Below, piece by piece: positions 17,968-26,291 of a stretch of 64,000 nucleotides of DNA (the stretch's first letter is position 1; each line of letters opens with the position of its first letter). Source of the stretch: Candidatus Caldarchaeum subterraneum (GTDB taxonomy: Archaea > Thermoproteota > Nitrososphaeria_A > Caldarchaeales > Caldarchaeaceae); the NCBI GenBank assembly GCA_000270325.1, contig BA000048.1:826800-890799 (forward strand), given 5' to 3'. A program made the translations under genes and the position numbers. The notes beneath the pieces are model-generated. The model worked only from the letters and a program-made list of their open reading frames with translations. It was not told the origin of the DNA and made no database searches.

Positions 17968-18903
17968 ATGCTGCGCCTGATAATTGATACTGACACTGCC
18001 GGTGATGATACGATTTCGCTGCTGATGGCCTTGAAATGGCCTGGCGTGCGGCTTGAGGCTGTGACCGTGGTCTGCGGAAACGTTGAGTTCTCTCAGCAAG
18101 TCGAAAATGCGCTCTACACCGTTGAGAAATTCGCGGACCACTATGTCCCTGTTTATCCGGGCTGTGACAGACCCTTTCTAAGAACCTGGAAATACGCTGA
18201 CTATGTCCATGGAAAAGACGGCATGGGTGAGAACTATTTCCCCAAAGCTCGTCAAAGACCAGAGAATAAGCATGCGGTGCAAGCCTTGCTGGAGCTGGTT
18301 AACTCGAGCCCCGGAGAATACACTATCATAGCGCAAGGCCCTCTCACAAACATCGCCACAGCCATCATGCTGGACAAAAACTTCGTTAAAAAAGTGAGAA
18401 GACTCTACATCATGGGCGGCTACGCGGATGGATACGGCAACGTGACCCCGGCGGCTGAGTACAACTTCTGGGTAGACCCTGAAGCTGCCAAGATAGTTCT
18501 ACACTCTGGGATAAACCCGTTTATCGTCGGATGGGACATCGCAGTCAAATACAGCGTGGTCGAGGAGGATATGCATCGTGAGATAGCTAAGTGGGGGACG
18601 CGGGAGGCTGATTTCTTCGTCAAGGTGAACAGGAAAGTGGTGGAGTTTGAGAAAAAGGTGATGGGTATTCCCGGTAGCACACATCCCGACACGATAACCA
18701 CGGCAATAGCGATAGAGCCTAGAATCGCGAGAAAGGTTGAGCGGCGGTATGTGGATGTGGAGACGCAGAGCGAGCTGACACGCGGCATGTCGGTGGTTGA
18801 CCACAGAGGAGTGCTGGGAAAAGAGCCGAACGCAGACGTATGCTACGAAGCCGACGCCCAGCTTTTCAGAGAAATGCTGTTCAAAATCCTGCGTGGCCGA
18901 TGA
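17968..18903 (+). CDS. Nucleoside hydrolase (IunH-like)
   Basis: A 311-residue inosine-uridine-type nucleoside N-ribohydrolase that releases base and free ribose. The calcium-binding N-terminal motif appears as DTDTAGDD (residues 7-14; DTDPGxDD in classic members, so an A/T variation is present). EYTIIAQGPLTNIA, MGGYADGYGNVTPAAEYNFW and the C-terminal HPDTITTAIA support the family. Free ribose would be phosphorylated by the ribokinase at 19650. It shares a strand and short spacing with cdd upstream and is followed after 55 nt by deoC, which has its own TATA box. Confidence 0.92.
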   Translation: MLRLIIDTDTAGDDTISLLMALKWPGVRLEAVTVVCGNVEFSQQVENALYTVEKFADHYVPVYPGCDRPFLRTWKYADYVHGKDGMGENYFPKARQRPENKHAVQALLELVNSSPGEYTIIAQGPLTNIATAIMLDKNFVKKVRRLYIMGGYADGYGNVTPAAEYNFWVDPEAAKIVLHSGINPFIVGWDIAVKYSVVEEDMHREIAKWGTREADFFVKVNRKVVEFEKKVMGIPGSTHPDTITTAIAIEPRIARKVERRYVDVETQSELTRGMSVVDHRGVLGKEPNADVCYEADAQLFREMLFKILRGR

Positions 18904-18929
18904 CAGCCTCCATCAAACCCTGCAATCAA

Positions 18930-18939
18930 TTTATTAAAC
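18930..18939 (+). promoter_or_regulatory. TATA box of deoC-rbsK
   Basis: TTTATTAAAC lies about 25 nt before the deoC ATG (18959), in the only sizeable gap of the nucleoside operon. Confidence 0.5.
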
Positions 18940-18958
18940 ATCGAGATAAACGCTCTTC

Positions 18959-19648
18959 ATGTCCAACATATCTGTCAAAGAGATTGCTTCGCGGATACAG
19001 CACACCAACGTCTCACCTGACGCGACGAAGAGAGATATCGAGAAGCTCTGCAGCGAGGCTGTTAAGTATGGGTTCAGCGCTGTTGTCATCAACCCTATCT
19101 GGGTCAAACATGCCTCAGAACTTCTGAAGGGGACAGGTGTCAAGGTCTGTGTAGCCTTAAACTATCCCATGGCGGGCTCCAAGCAGCTTACAAAAGCTGT
19201 GGAGATACGTGAAGCAATAGCGGACGGTTGCGAGGAGATAGACTTCATGATTAACGTGGGCTACCTCAAGTCTGGTATGGTTGACGAGTTTCGGAGAGAC
19301 GTGGAGATGGTTGTAGAGGCCGCTGACGGCAGAATAGTAAAGGCGATTCTCGAGACCGCTATTCTCTCTGAGGAAGAGGTTAGGCTCGCTGCGAAGATTT
19401 GCGAGGAGGCTGGAGTTAACTATGTCAAGAACTCGAGCGGCTGGGGGAAAGGAGGGCCTGCCACGGTGGAGATTGTCAAGCTTCTCCGCAGCTCCGTGAG
19501 CAAGAAGGTGGGGGTGAAAGCCTCAGGCGGCATTAGAGACTTCGCCACGGCGGTGAAGCTGGTCGAAGCCGGTGCAGACCTATTGGGAACAAGCAGAGGT
19601 GTCCAGATAGTAACCGGCGAAACAGGTTCGGGCGAGGTATCATATTGA
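18959..19648 (+). CDS. deoC: Deoxyribose-phosphate aldolase
   Basis: A 229-residue class I aldolase cleaving 2-deoxyribose-5-phosphate to glyceraldehyde-3-phosphate and acetaldehyde. The Schiff-base Lys is in VNYVKNSSGWGKGG near residue 157, and the second conserved Lys in VGVKASGGIRDF near 185. The acidic EEIDFMINVGYLKSG segment is also typical. It is followed by ribokinase with only one intergenic base, and together they drain the pentose products of nucleoside cleavage into central metabolism. Confidence 0.95.
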   Translation: MSNISVKEIASRIQHTNVSPDATKRDIEKLCSEAVKYGFSAVVINPIWVKHASELLKGTGVKVCVALNYPMAGSKQLTKAVEIREAIADGCEEIDFMINVGYLKSGMVDEFRRDVEMVVEAADGRIVKAILETAILSEEEVRLAAKICEEAGVNYVKNSSGWGKGGPATVEIVKLLRSSVSKKVGVKASGGIRDFATAVKLVEAGADLLGTSRGVQIVTGETGSGEVSY

Positions 19649-19649
19649 G

Positions 19650-20573
19650 ATGAGCGGGAAAGTAGGCGTCGTAGGCAGCTACAACACCGGTTTTGTCGTC
19701 TACGTGAAGCGCCTGCCCATCGAGGGCGAAACCCTCAAAGGCCACGGGTTCAGGATAGAACATGGCGGCAAGGGCTCCAACCAAGCCATACAAGCCGCAC
19801 GCCTAGGATGCCAAACATTCATCATCGCCCGTGTCGGGGCTGACATTTTCGGCGAAAGAGCGCTTAACAAATGGCGTGCCGAAAAAATCGACACAACGCA
19901 TGTCGTCGTTGACAGGGAAAACCCCACCGGCGCCGGTCTAGTGATAGTGGGGCCAGCAGGCAAAAACATGATAATTGTAGACCTCGGCGCAAACATGCAT
20001 CTGACAAAAACCGACGTCTCCAACGCTGCTGCAAGAATAAGGTCGGCCGACGTGGTTCTCACACAGCTTGAGATACCCTTCGAAACATCCCTTCACGCAC
20101 TGAGAACAGCGGAAGGCATGAAGATACTCAATCCAGCCCCGGCCCAACCAACACCGCCCGAGACGCTCAAAGGAATAAACATCATAACACCCAACGAAGT
20201 TGAGATGGCCGCTATGGCCGGCTACACACCCGGAGAAGACGCCGACTTGGAGAATGCAGCTAAAAAATATGCCAAGTATGTTGACAACGTTGTCGTGACA
20301 CTTGGAGAGAGAGGCGCCATGGTTGTTGACAAAAATGATGTGAAACATGTAAAGGCTCCGCGGGTCAACGCTGTGGACAGCACCGGGGCCGGAGACGCGT
20401 TCAACGGGGCCTTAGCCACTGCTCTTGCGCGGGGATACACTGTTTTGGAAGCGGTTGAGTATGCTTGCCATGCAGGTGCTTTTTTGGCGGCGAGGATTAG
20501 AGGCGGGGAGCTTGTAGAGGCTCTCCCCGAGGAGAGGGAGCTGGAGAAGTTTATTTCTGAGCATAGAGTTTAG
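19650..20573 (+). CDS. rbsK: Ribokinase
   Basis: A 307-residue PfkB-family ribokinase. The N-terminal substrate motif EHGGKGSNQAIQAARLG (about residue 34) and the C-terminal DSTGAGDAFNGALATAL with catalytic Asp closely follow characterised ribokinases. ILNPAPAQPTP and TPNEVEMAAMAG are also ribokinase-type. It phosphorylates ribose released by the nucleoside hydrolase upstream (inference from context). It starts one base after deoC and ends 8 nt before the next phosphorylase gene, so the genes are likely co-transcribed. Confidence 0.92.
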   Translation: MSGKVGVVGSYNTGFVVYVKRLPIEGETLKGHGFRIEHGGKGSNQAIQAARLGCQTFIIARVGADIFGERALNKWRAEKIDTTHVVVDRENPTGAGLVIVGPAGKNMIIVDLGANMHLTKTDVSNAAARIRSADVVLTQLEIPFETSLHALRTAEGMKILNPAPAQPTPPETLKGINIITPNEVEMAAMAGYTPGEDADLENAAKKYAKYVDNVVVTLGERGAMVVDKNDVKHVKAPRVNAVDSTGAGDAFNGALATALARGYTVLEAVEYACHAGAFLAARIRGGELVEALPEERELEKFISEHRV

Positions 20574-20581
20574 CCCTATGC

Positions 20582-21400
20582 ATGTCGGCTAAGGAGCCTC
20601 AGGTGGGTGAGGAGTTTTACCATGTCAGAGTGCGGAGAGGCGAGATTGCGCCGTATGTTTTGATGCCCGGCGACCCTGACCGTGTTCTGAAGATTGCACA
20701 GTTCTGGGATGAGGGTCGTGAAATATCTTTTCACAGGGAGTACAGGGTCTGGAACGGGAGAGTTGGAGAGGTTGGTATTGCCGCGTGTTCAACAGGCATA
20801 GGAGCTCCATCGACGGCGATAGCTGTTGAGGAGCTTGCGAGAGCGGGCTGCCACACCTTCATCAGAGTTGGAAGCTGCGGAGCCATACAACCTGGCATAG
20901 AGATAGGAGACCAGATAATCTCGGTTGCGGCTGTAAGGCTCGAGGGCACATCCCATCAATATGCGTTGCCCAGCTATCCTGCATACGCACATTATGAGGT
21001 TGTGCTCGCGTTGATAGAGGCCGCTGAAACATTAGGCGCAAGATATCATTTGGGTGTTACAGCGTCCACAGACAGCTTCTACCCTGGCCAAGGTAGGCCC
21101 GGCTACCGTGGATACTGGTGGAGCTACTCAAAAAACATCATAGACGATTTAAGGGCCATGAATGTGCTGAACATTGAGATGGAGGCCTCTGCGTTGTTCG
21201 TAATCGCGGGCCTGTATGGTTTGAGAAGTGGCGCAGTTTGCTCTGTTTTCGCCAACCGCGTGGATGACAAATTCGGTGTAAAAGGTGAGGAAACAACTTC
21301 AAAGATAGCCACAGAGGCTGTGAAGATTCTCGCCGAATGGGACGAGCGGAAAAAGAGGCATAGAAGAAATCATCTATCAGCTTCGCTTCTCAAGCTGTAA
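20582..21400 (+). CDS. Nucleoside phosphorylase, second copy
   Basis: A 272-residue PNP/UDP-family phosphorylase, more like uridine phosphorylase than the copy at 10446. It contains YVLMPGDPDRVLKIAQFWD near residue 24, CSTGIGAPSTAIAVEELA, IRVGSCGAIQPGIEIGD and NIEMEASALFVIAGLYG. A C-terminal basic tail (ERKKRHRRNH) is unusual. It ends the deoC-rbsK operon and its 3' end overlaps the convergent BtpA gene by 24 nt. The product sugar-1-phosphate needs a mutase or kinase that is not certain within the window. Confidence 0.92.
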   Translation: MSAKEPQVGEEFYHVRVRRGEIAPYVLMPGDPDRVLKIAQFWDEGREISFHREYRVWNGRVGEVGIAACSTGIGAPSTAIAVEELARAGCHTFIRVGSCGAIQPGIEIGDQIISVAAVRLEGTSHQYALPSYPAYAHYEVVLALIEAAETLGARYHLGVTASTDSFYPGQGRPGYRGYWWSYSKNIIDDLRAMNVLNIEMEASALFVIAGLYGLRSGAVCSVFANRVDDKFGVKGEETTSKIATEAVKILAEWDERKKRHRRNHLSASLLKL

Positions 21401-22198
21401 CCTCATTCTCCGCACAACATCCATAAATTTTCTCACACGCTCAACATCCACCGGGTTCAGCGTCTTACCCTCCTTCTTGAAATATGTTCCAACTATTGCT
21501 CCATCAGCCACATCTAGAAGTTTTCCAACGTTCTCCAAGTTCAGGCCGCTTCCTATGAAAACGGGCTTAGAGGCAATCTGCTTAACCTCCAAAACCCTCT
21601 CCAACGGAGTTTCTCCACCGGTTCTAAAACCAGAGACAACTATCGCGTCCGCACCAATTTCCTCAAGCCTTGCAACCTGATAATAAACAGGGGTATCGGA
21701 GACGAGAAAATGGCTTCCATGCTTCACCAATACATCGGCGAAAACCTTGACCCCGGGAGCCAGCTTATTCCTCAACCTCTCTGAAGCAGGTGCCGCGGAC
21801 TCGACATACCCCTCATCAGCCACGTAAGCGAGGTTGTACATGTTGGCTCTGACCCAGCTCGCTCCACAGGCGGCGGCCGCGGTGATAGATTCCGGAACAG
21901 CGTTGGCTAGGACAAAAACTCCGACAGGCAACCCCACCTCTTTACGGACCTCCCGCGCAATAACAGAGACAAGTGATACCGTCTCAGGACCAACCTCACC
22001 CTGCTTCATGAAAGGCTTGTCACCAAGGTTCTCCACCTGAATTCCATCCACACCGCCATCCCTAAGAGCAACAGCGTCTCTAAGAGCCAGCTCCAGAACA
22101 TCATCCACACTCCATTCTCCATAACCCGGCGAACCCGGCAAAGGCCGTAGATGAACCATGCCAATAACCGGCTTAAGACAACCAAACAACGCCATCAT
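21377..22198 (-). CDS. BtpA/SgcQ family TIM-barrel protein, copy 2
   Basis: A 273-residue BtpA-family protein, clearly paralogous to the one at 15723-16562: the same IGMVHLRPLPGSPGYGEWSV start, VDGIQVENLGDKPF, VFADVLVKHGSHFLVSDTPV and GSGLNLENVGKLLDVADGAI. Both end with an arginine/lysine-rich helix. The copies bracket the nucleoside-degrading genes. It is divergent from the transporter ATPase gene starting at 22261. The catalysed reaction is unknown for the family as far as I know. Confidence 0.85.
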   Translation of the reverse strand: MMALFGCLKPVIGMVHLRPLPGSPGYGEWSVDDVLELALRDAVALRDGGVDGIQVENLGDKPFMKQGEVGPETVSLVSVIAREVRKEVGLPVGVFVLANAVPESITAAAACGASWVRANMYNLAYVADEGYVESAAPASERLRNKLAPGVKVFADVLVKHGSHFLVSDTPVYYQVARLEEIGADAIVVSGFRTGGETPLERVLEVKQIASKPVFIGSGLNLENVGKLLDVADGAIVGTYFKKEGKTLNPVDVERVRKFMDVVRRMRLQLEKRS

Positions 22199-22226
22199 AC
22201 GTGCCGTGGCTTAGTTTGTTGTCATT

Positions 22227-22236
22227 GTTTATAAGC
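22227..22236 (+). promoter_or_regulatory. TATA box of nucleoside transporter ATPase gene
   Basis: GTTTATAAGC is centred about 28 nt upstream of ATG 22261. This decides the start in favour of 22261 over the in-frame GTG at 22201. Confidence 0.6.
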
Positions 22237-22260
22237 AAGCTGTCCAATGCGGATGAGGAA

Positions 22261-23796
22261 ATGGCTGGAGAAGTTCTTCTTGAAGCGAGGAAAGTGGTGA
22301 AAGGTTTTCCCGGTGTTTGGGAGCACCTTATTCTCGACCACATAGATTTCGATGTGCGGGCAGGCGAGGTTCATGCTCTGCTTGGAGAGAATGGGGCGGG
22401 CAAAACTGTTTTGGCAAACATTCTCTCAGGATTCTATACATTGTCCTCGGGAGAGTTGATTGTGAAAGGAAAGAATGTCAGATTCAAGTCGCCTGCAGAC
22501 GCTATACGACACGGCATCGGCATGGTTCATCAAGAATTCACCCTCGCCGCGCCTCTCACTGTTGTGGAAAATGTCGCTCTCACCCTGCGACGCAACAACC
22601 CATTATCCTATCCATTGAAGAAAATCGAGGAAAAAATCCGAGAGCTATCGCAGAGATACGGGCTGAAAGTTGAACCGCATGAAAAAGTCGAAAACCTTTC
22701 CCTCGGCGAGAGACAGAGAGTGGAGATAATCAAAGTCCTCTATTGGGAGCCGAGCATCCTGATTCTCGATGAACCGACCTCTGTGCTAACGTTGGAAGAA
22801 TCGAAAGAGCTTTTCCAGATTTTGAGAAAAATGGCTGAGGAAGGGAAAGGCATCGTCTTCATCACGCATAGGCTAGAGGAGATTATGGAGGTAGCGGATA
22901 GGGTCACTGTGCTCAGGCTTGGAAAGAAAATGGGAACTCTGAACGTGGCTGAAACGAGTCGCTCTGAGCTGTTGAAGCTGATGCTCGGAGAGTTGACACC
23001 GGTCAGCTACCAGCGTGCACCCGCCAAAGAAACGCGCAAACCTGTTCTACAAGTGGAGAACCTCACGGTATTGGATGACGATGGACGCGCGGCGGTAAAA
23101 AACGTGAATCTAGAGGTTGGAGAAGGTGAGATACTAGGTATAGCGGGTGTTTCGGGCAACGGTCAGAAAGAGCTTGTGGAGGCCTTGACGGGCCTCAGAA
23201 AAGTTGTTAGCGGAAAAATCGTGATAAACGGTGTAGACCTGACTAATGGTAGCCCCCGCCGTTTTGCTCAAACAGGCGTGAGACACATTCCCGAGGACCG
23301 GAGGAGAACAGGAGTCGTGGAGGAAATGGTCACAGCCGAGAACATCATGTTGAGAGAGTATCGTGAAAAACCTTTCTCAGTATTCGGGGTGATAAACAAA
23401 AGAGCTGTCACCGAGTTGGCCCAAAAACTCGTAGCATCCTTTGGTGTATTGACGCCCGACCTCTGGGACACCGAGGTTAGAATACTTTCGGGAGGAAACA
23501 TACAGCGCCTCATACTCGCGAGAGAATTGTGGAAAGAGCCGAAGCTGCTCATAGCATTTCATCCAACATATGGGCTTGACCTAAAAGCGATTAGCCAGAC
23601 CCATCGGCTTTTCATGAACCTTAAGGAAAAAGGCTCCGCTATACTTCTTGTCTCAGAGGACTTGGAGGAGATTTTCCTGCTTAGCGACAGAATCGCGGTT
23701 ATGTTTGACGGGGAGTTGGTCGGCGTGCTGAAATCTGACGAAGCAACAGTCGAGAGGGTCGGAAAAATGATGACCGGCGTAAAACACTTAACGTAA
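22261..23796 (+). CDS. Nucleoside ABC transporter tandem ATPase (YufO-like)
   Basis: A protein of about 511 residues with two fused ABC nucleotide-binding domains, as in RbsA/YufO. The first has Walker A GENGAGKT, signature LSLGERQR and Walker B ILILDEPTSVLT. The second has a degenerate Walker A (GVSGNGQKEL), signature LSGGNIQR and HPTYGLDLKA, a normal asymmetry for this family. It surely serves the BMP-type binding protein and permeases encoded at 12100-15680, yet lies about 6.5 kb away under its own promoter. The in-frame GTG at 22201 would add 20 residues upstream of the TATA-defined start. Confidence 0.92.
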   Translation: MAGEVLLEARKVVKGFPGVWEHLILDHIDFDVRAGEVHALLGENGAGKTVLANILSGFYTLSSGELIVKGKNVRFKSPADAIRHGIGMVHQEFTLAAPLTVVENVALTLRRNNPLSYPLKKIEEKIRELSQRYGLKVEPHEKVENLSLGERQRVEIIKVLYWEPSILILDEPTSVLTLEESKELFQILRKMAEEGKGIVFITHRLEEIMEVADRVTVLRLGKKMGTLNVAETSRSELLKLMLGELTPVSYQRAPAKETRKPVLQVENLTVLDDDGRAAVKNVNLEVGEGEILGIAGVSGNGQKELVEALTGLRKVVSGKIVINGVDLTNGSPRRFAQTGVRHIPEDRRRTGVVEEMVTAENIMLREYREKPFSVFGVINKRAVTELAQKLVASFGVLTPDLWDTEVRILSGGNIQRLILARELWKEPKLLIAFHPTYGLDLKAISQTHRLFMNLKEKGSAILLVSEDLEEIFLLSDRIAVMFDGELVGVLKSDEATVERVGKMMTGVKHLT

Positions 23797-23817
23797 AAAA
23801 GATATGAAGCTTTGAGA

Positions 23818-25200
23818 ATGCTTGGCGAAGCGGGTTTGTTTGACGATGTAACACATGAGATCTCGGAGTTTGTTCAGCTAGATGTTGACTTGGATGAGGA
23901 TGTTTTGGCTGAGGCTAAGCGGCGTGTTCTTGACAGCTTGGGGTGTTTCTTCGGCGCATGGGGTGAAGAGGCGGTGGTTGCTTCTCGGAGGGCTGTTCAA
24001 CGCTTTGCTCAGCGTGATGGCGGTGCTTCTGTCTGGGGTACAGCGGTCAAGACATCGCCCGAGTGGGCGGCTTTCGTCAACGGTGTTGGTGTAAGGGCTC
24101 TCGACTTCAACGACACCTACCTCTCCAAGGAGCCTCTCCATCCGAGTGATATGATACCCGCGGTGTTGGCGGCGGGTGAGGTTGTGGGTGCTGGTGGAAT
24201 GGATGTGCTCAAGGCTATTGTGACGGGGTATGAGGTGGGGTGTAGGCTATGTGATGCGGCGACGCTGCGGAAACGTGGCTGGGACCATGTCAACTTCACG
24301 ATGATAGGGGCTGTCGCAGGCGTTTCGAAGGTTATGAAGCTAAGCTTTGAGGAGACCGCTAACGCCGTTTCGCTCGCCGTGGTTCCCCACGCCGCCATGA
24401 GGCAGACACGTGCCGGCGAGCTCTCGATGTGGAAAGGCGCCGCAGCAGCAAACGCTTGCAGAAACGCTGTCTTCGCATGCCTACTTGCGTCAAGCGGCAT
24501 GACTGGGCCCTCGCAGCCATTCAATGGAGAGATGGGGTTCTTCAAACAGGTAGCGGGCACATCCTTCACCTTGAAAGGCCTCTCCGAGACGAAGCGGCCG
24601 CGTAAAATTCTCGAGACATACATCAAGTTTCACCCCGTCGAGTACCACGCCATGACAGCTGTTGACGCGGCTCTGAAAGCTCTTCAGAGAGCAGGCTCAG
24701 CCGAAAACATAGAGAAAGTAGTGGTTGAAACCTTCGAGGCGTCCTACACTATTCTCGCCAAAGACCCTGAGAAGTGGAGGCCATCTACACGTGAGACGGC
24801 TGACCACAGCCTCCCCTACATCGTGGCAGCCACTCTTCTCGACGGCGGAATCTGGCTCAACAGCTTCAGCAGAGAAAGGATATCGAGCCCTGATATAGCT
24901 GAGCTGATGAAACGCGTAGAGGTTGTGGAAAACCCTGAGCTAACCGCACGATATCCCATGGAGCTGCCCAACCGCATAATCCTCAAACTCCGAAACGGTG
25001 AAGAAATCGCCGTCGAAGAAGCCATTCCACGTGGACATTACAAAAACCCGATGACAAACGAGGAGGTGGAGAAAAAGTTTCACAGGCTTACTTCTCCACT
25101 GCTGGATGAGGGACGACGTCGCATGATAGTGGAGAAGGTCTGGAGCATGGAAAAACTGAAAAATATCTCCGACCTTATAGGAGCCGTGGTCTCTGTATGA
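23818..25200 (+). CDS. MmgE/PrpD family protein
   Basis: A protein of about 460 residues of the MmgE/PrpD fold (2-methylcitrate dehydratase, or cis-aconitate decarboxylase and related lyases). Signatures are LDSLGCFFGAWG near residue 40, RALDFNDTYLSKEPLHPSDM, and TADHSLPYIVAATLLDGG near residue 330. Its stop overlaps the ATG of a citrate-synthase gene, so the pair may make and dehydrate (methyl)citrate (inference). No PrpB lyase is nearby, so a full methylcitrate cycle is not shown. TTG at 23812 is two codons upstream of the chosen ATG. Confidence 0.88.
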   Translation: MLGEAGLFDDVTHEISEFVQLDVDLDEDVLAEAKRRVLDSLGCFFGAWGEEAVVASRRAVQRFAQRDGGASVWGTAVKTSPEWAAFVNGVGVRALDFNDTYLSKEPLHPSDMIPAVLAAGEVVGAGGMDVLKAIVTGYEVGCRLCDAATLRKRGWDHVNFTMIGAVAGVSKVMKLSFEETANAVSLAVVPHAAMRQTRAGELSMWKGAAAANACRNAVFACLLASSGMTGPSQPFNGEMGFFKQVAGTSFTLKGLSETKRPRKILETYIKFHPVEYHAMTAVDAALKALQRAGSAENIEKVVVETFEASYTILAKDPEKWRPSTRETADHSLPYIVAATLLDGGIWLNSFSRERISSPDIAELMKRVEVVENPELTARYPMELPNRIILKLRNGEEIAVEEAIPRGHYKNPMTNEEVEKKFHRLTSPLLDEGRRRMIVEKVWSMEKLKNISDLIGAVVSV

Positions 25201-26291
25201 TGCAGTATGTGCCTGGTCTCGAGGGAGTACCGGCTGTAGAGTCGCGGATATGCACAATAGATGTCGAAAATAGGAGGATAATTATCCGCGGCAAGAGTTT
25301 GGAGAAGATTGCTCAGGAACATAGCTTCGAGGAGGTGGCTCATCTACTCATACATGGACACCTGCCTGACGCCGACGAGTCCAAGCAGTTCACAAGATTG
25401 ATCGCCGTCGAAAGACGTGTGCCAAGCGCTGTCGTGGATGTTGTGAAAAGCCTCCCGGCGGAGACACATCCCATGGATGCTCTGCGGACAGGTGTATCGG
25501 CTCTCGCGCCCTTCGACCCCGACCTCGACGACACATCGCTTGAAGCAAACAAGAGGAAAGCGGCGAGGCTTGTGGCGAAAACTGGGCTACTTGTCGCCAA
25601 CCTCGACAACCTGCTAACACGGAGAACCTTCGCGGAGGCTGATGAGACAAGGGGCCATGCTGAGAACATTTTGCGATTGATTAGAGGAGGCGGTGTCGAA
25701 GACTGGATGATTAAGCCGTTTGAGATACTTTTCATTCTCTATGTTGAGCATGAGCTCGCGGCCTCGACTTTCACGGCTCGGGTGATTGCGTCGACGCTGG
25801 CTGACATGTATGGAGCGGTGGTGGGTGGGTTGGCTGCTTTGAAGGGCCCCTTGCATGGCGGTGCTAACGAGAAGGCGACGGAGATTTTCGAGTTTGACGT
25901 GGCCGGTGCGGAGAAATATGTGCGGGAGAGGCTTGAGCGTAAGGAGCGAATTATGGGCTTCGGGCATAGGGTGTATAGGCGCGGCATCGACCCGAGAGCC
26001 GAGTTGACCAAGCGTCTGCTGGAACAGGCTTGTGCAAAGGTTGGCGACGACCGTCTTTACCGTGTCGCTGAACATGTTGAGCGCTTGATGGAGAAGGAGA
26101 AGAGCCTTTATCCTAACCTCGATTTCTACGCCGCCGCACTCTACAAGCTCATGAAGATTCCGCCGCGGTTCTACACGCCGATTTTCGCGGCGTCAAGGGT
26201 AGCCGGCTGGGCGGCCCATGTCATCGAGCAGCAGGCAGAGAACAGATTGTTCAGGCCCCGCGCAATCTACAAGGGCCCTGTGGAGGATTAG
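25197..26291 (+). CDS. Citrate synthase / 2-methylcitrate synthase
   Basis: A 364-residue type II-like citrate synthase condensing acetyl-CoA (or propionyl-CoA) with oxaloacetate. The three catalytic positions are visible: His in VEHELAASTFTAR (about residue 185), His in GPLHGGANE (about 222) and the GFGHRVYRRGIDPRA loop, with Asp later in LYPNLDFYAAALY. The ATGA overlap with the MmgE/PrpD gene suggests a methylcitrate role, but sequence alone does not separate the two substrates. It ends 4 nt into the convergent trpS gene. Confidence 0.9.
   Translation: MMQYVPGLEGVPAVESRICTIDVENRRIIIRGKSLEKIAQEHSFEEVAHLLIHGHLPDADESKQFTRLIAVERRVPSAVVDVVKSLPAETHPMDALRTGVSALAPFDPDLDDTSLEANKRKAARLVAKTGLLVANLDNLLTRRTFAEADETRGHAENILRLIRGGGVEDWMIKPFEILFILYVEHELAASTFTARVIASTLADMYGAVVGGLAALKGPLHGGANEKATEIFEFDVAGAEKYVRERLERKERIMGFGHRVYRRGIDPRAELTKRLLEQACAKVGDDRLYRVAEHVERLMEKEKSLYPNLDFYAAALYKLMKIPPRFYTPIFAASRVAGWAAHVIEQQAENRLFRPRAIYKGPVED

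Noticed and set aside
22201-22260. GTG 22201 as start of the transporter ATPase
   Set aside because: A TATA box at 22227 lies inside this extension and is correctly spaced for ATG 22261.
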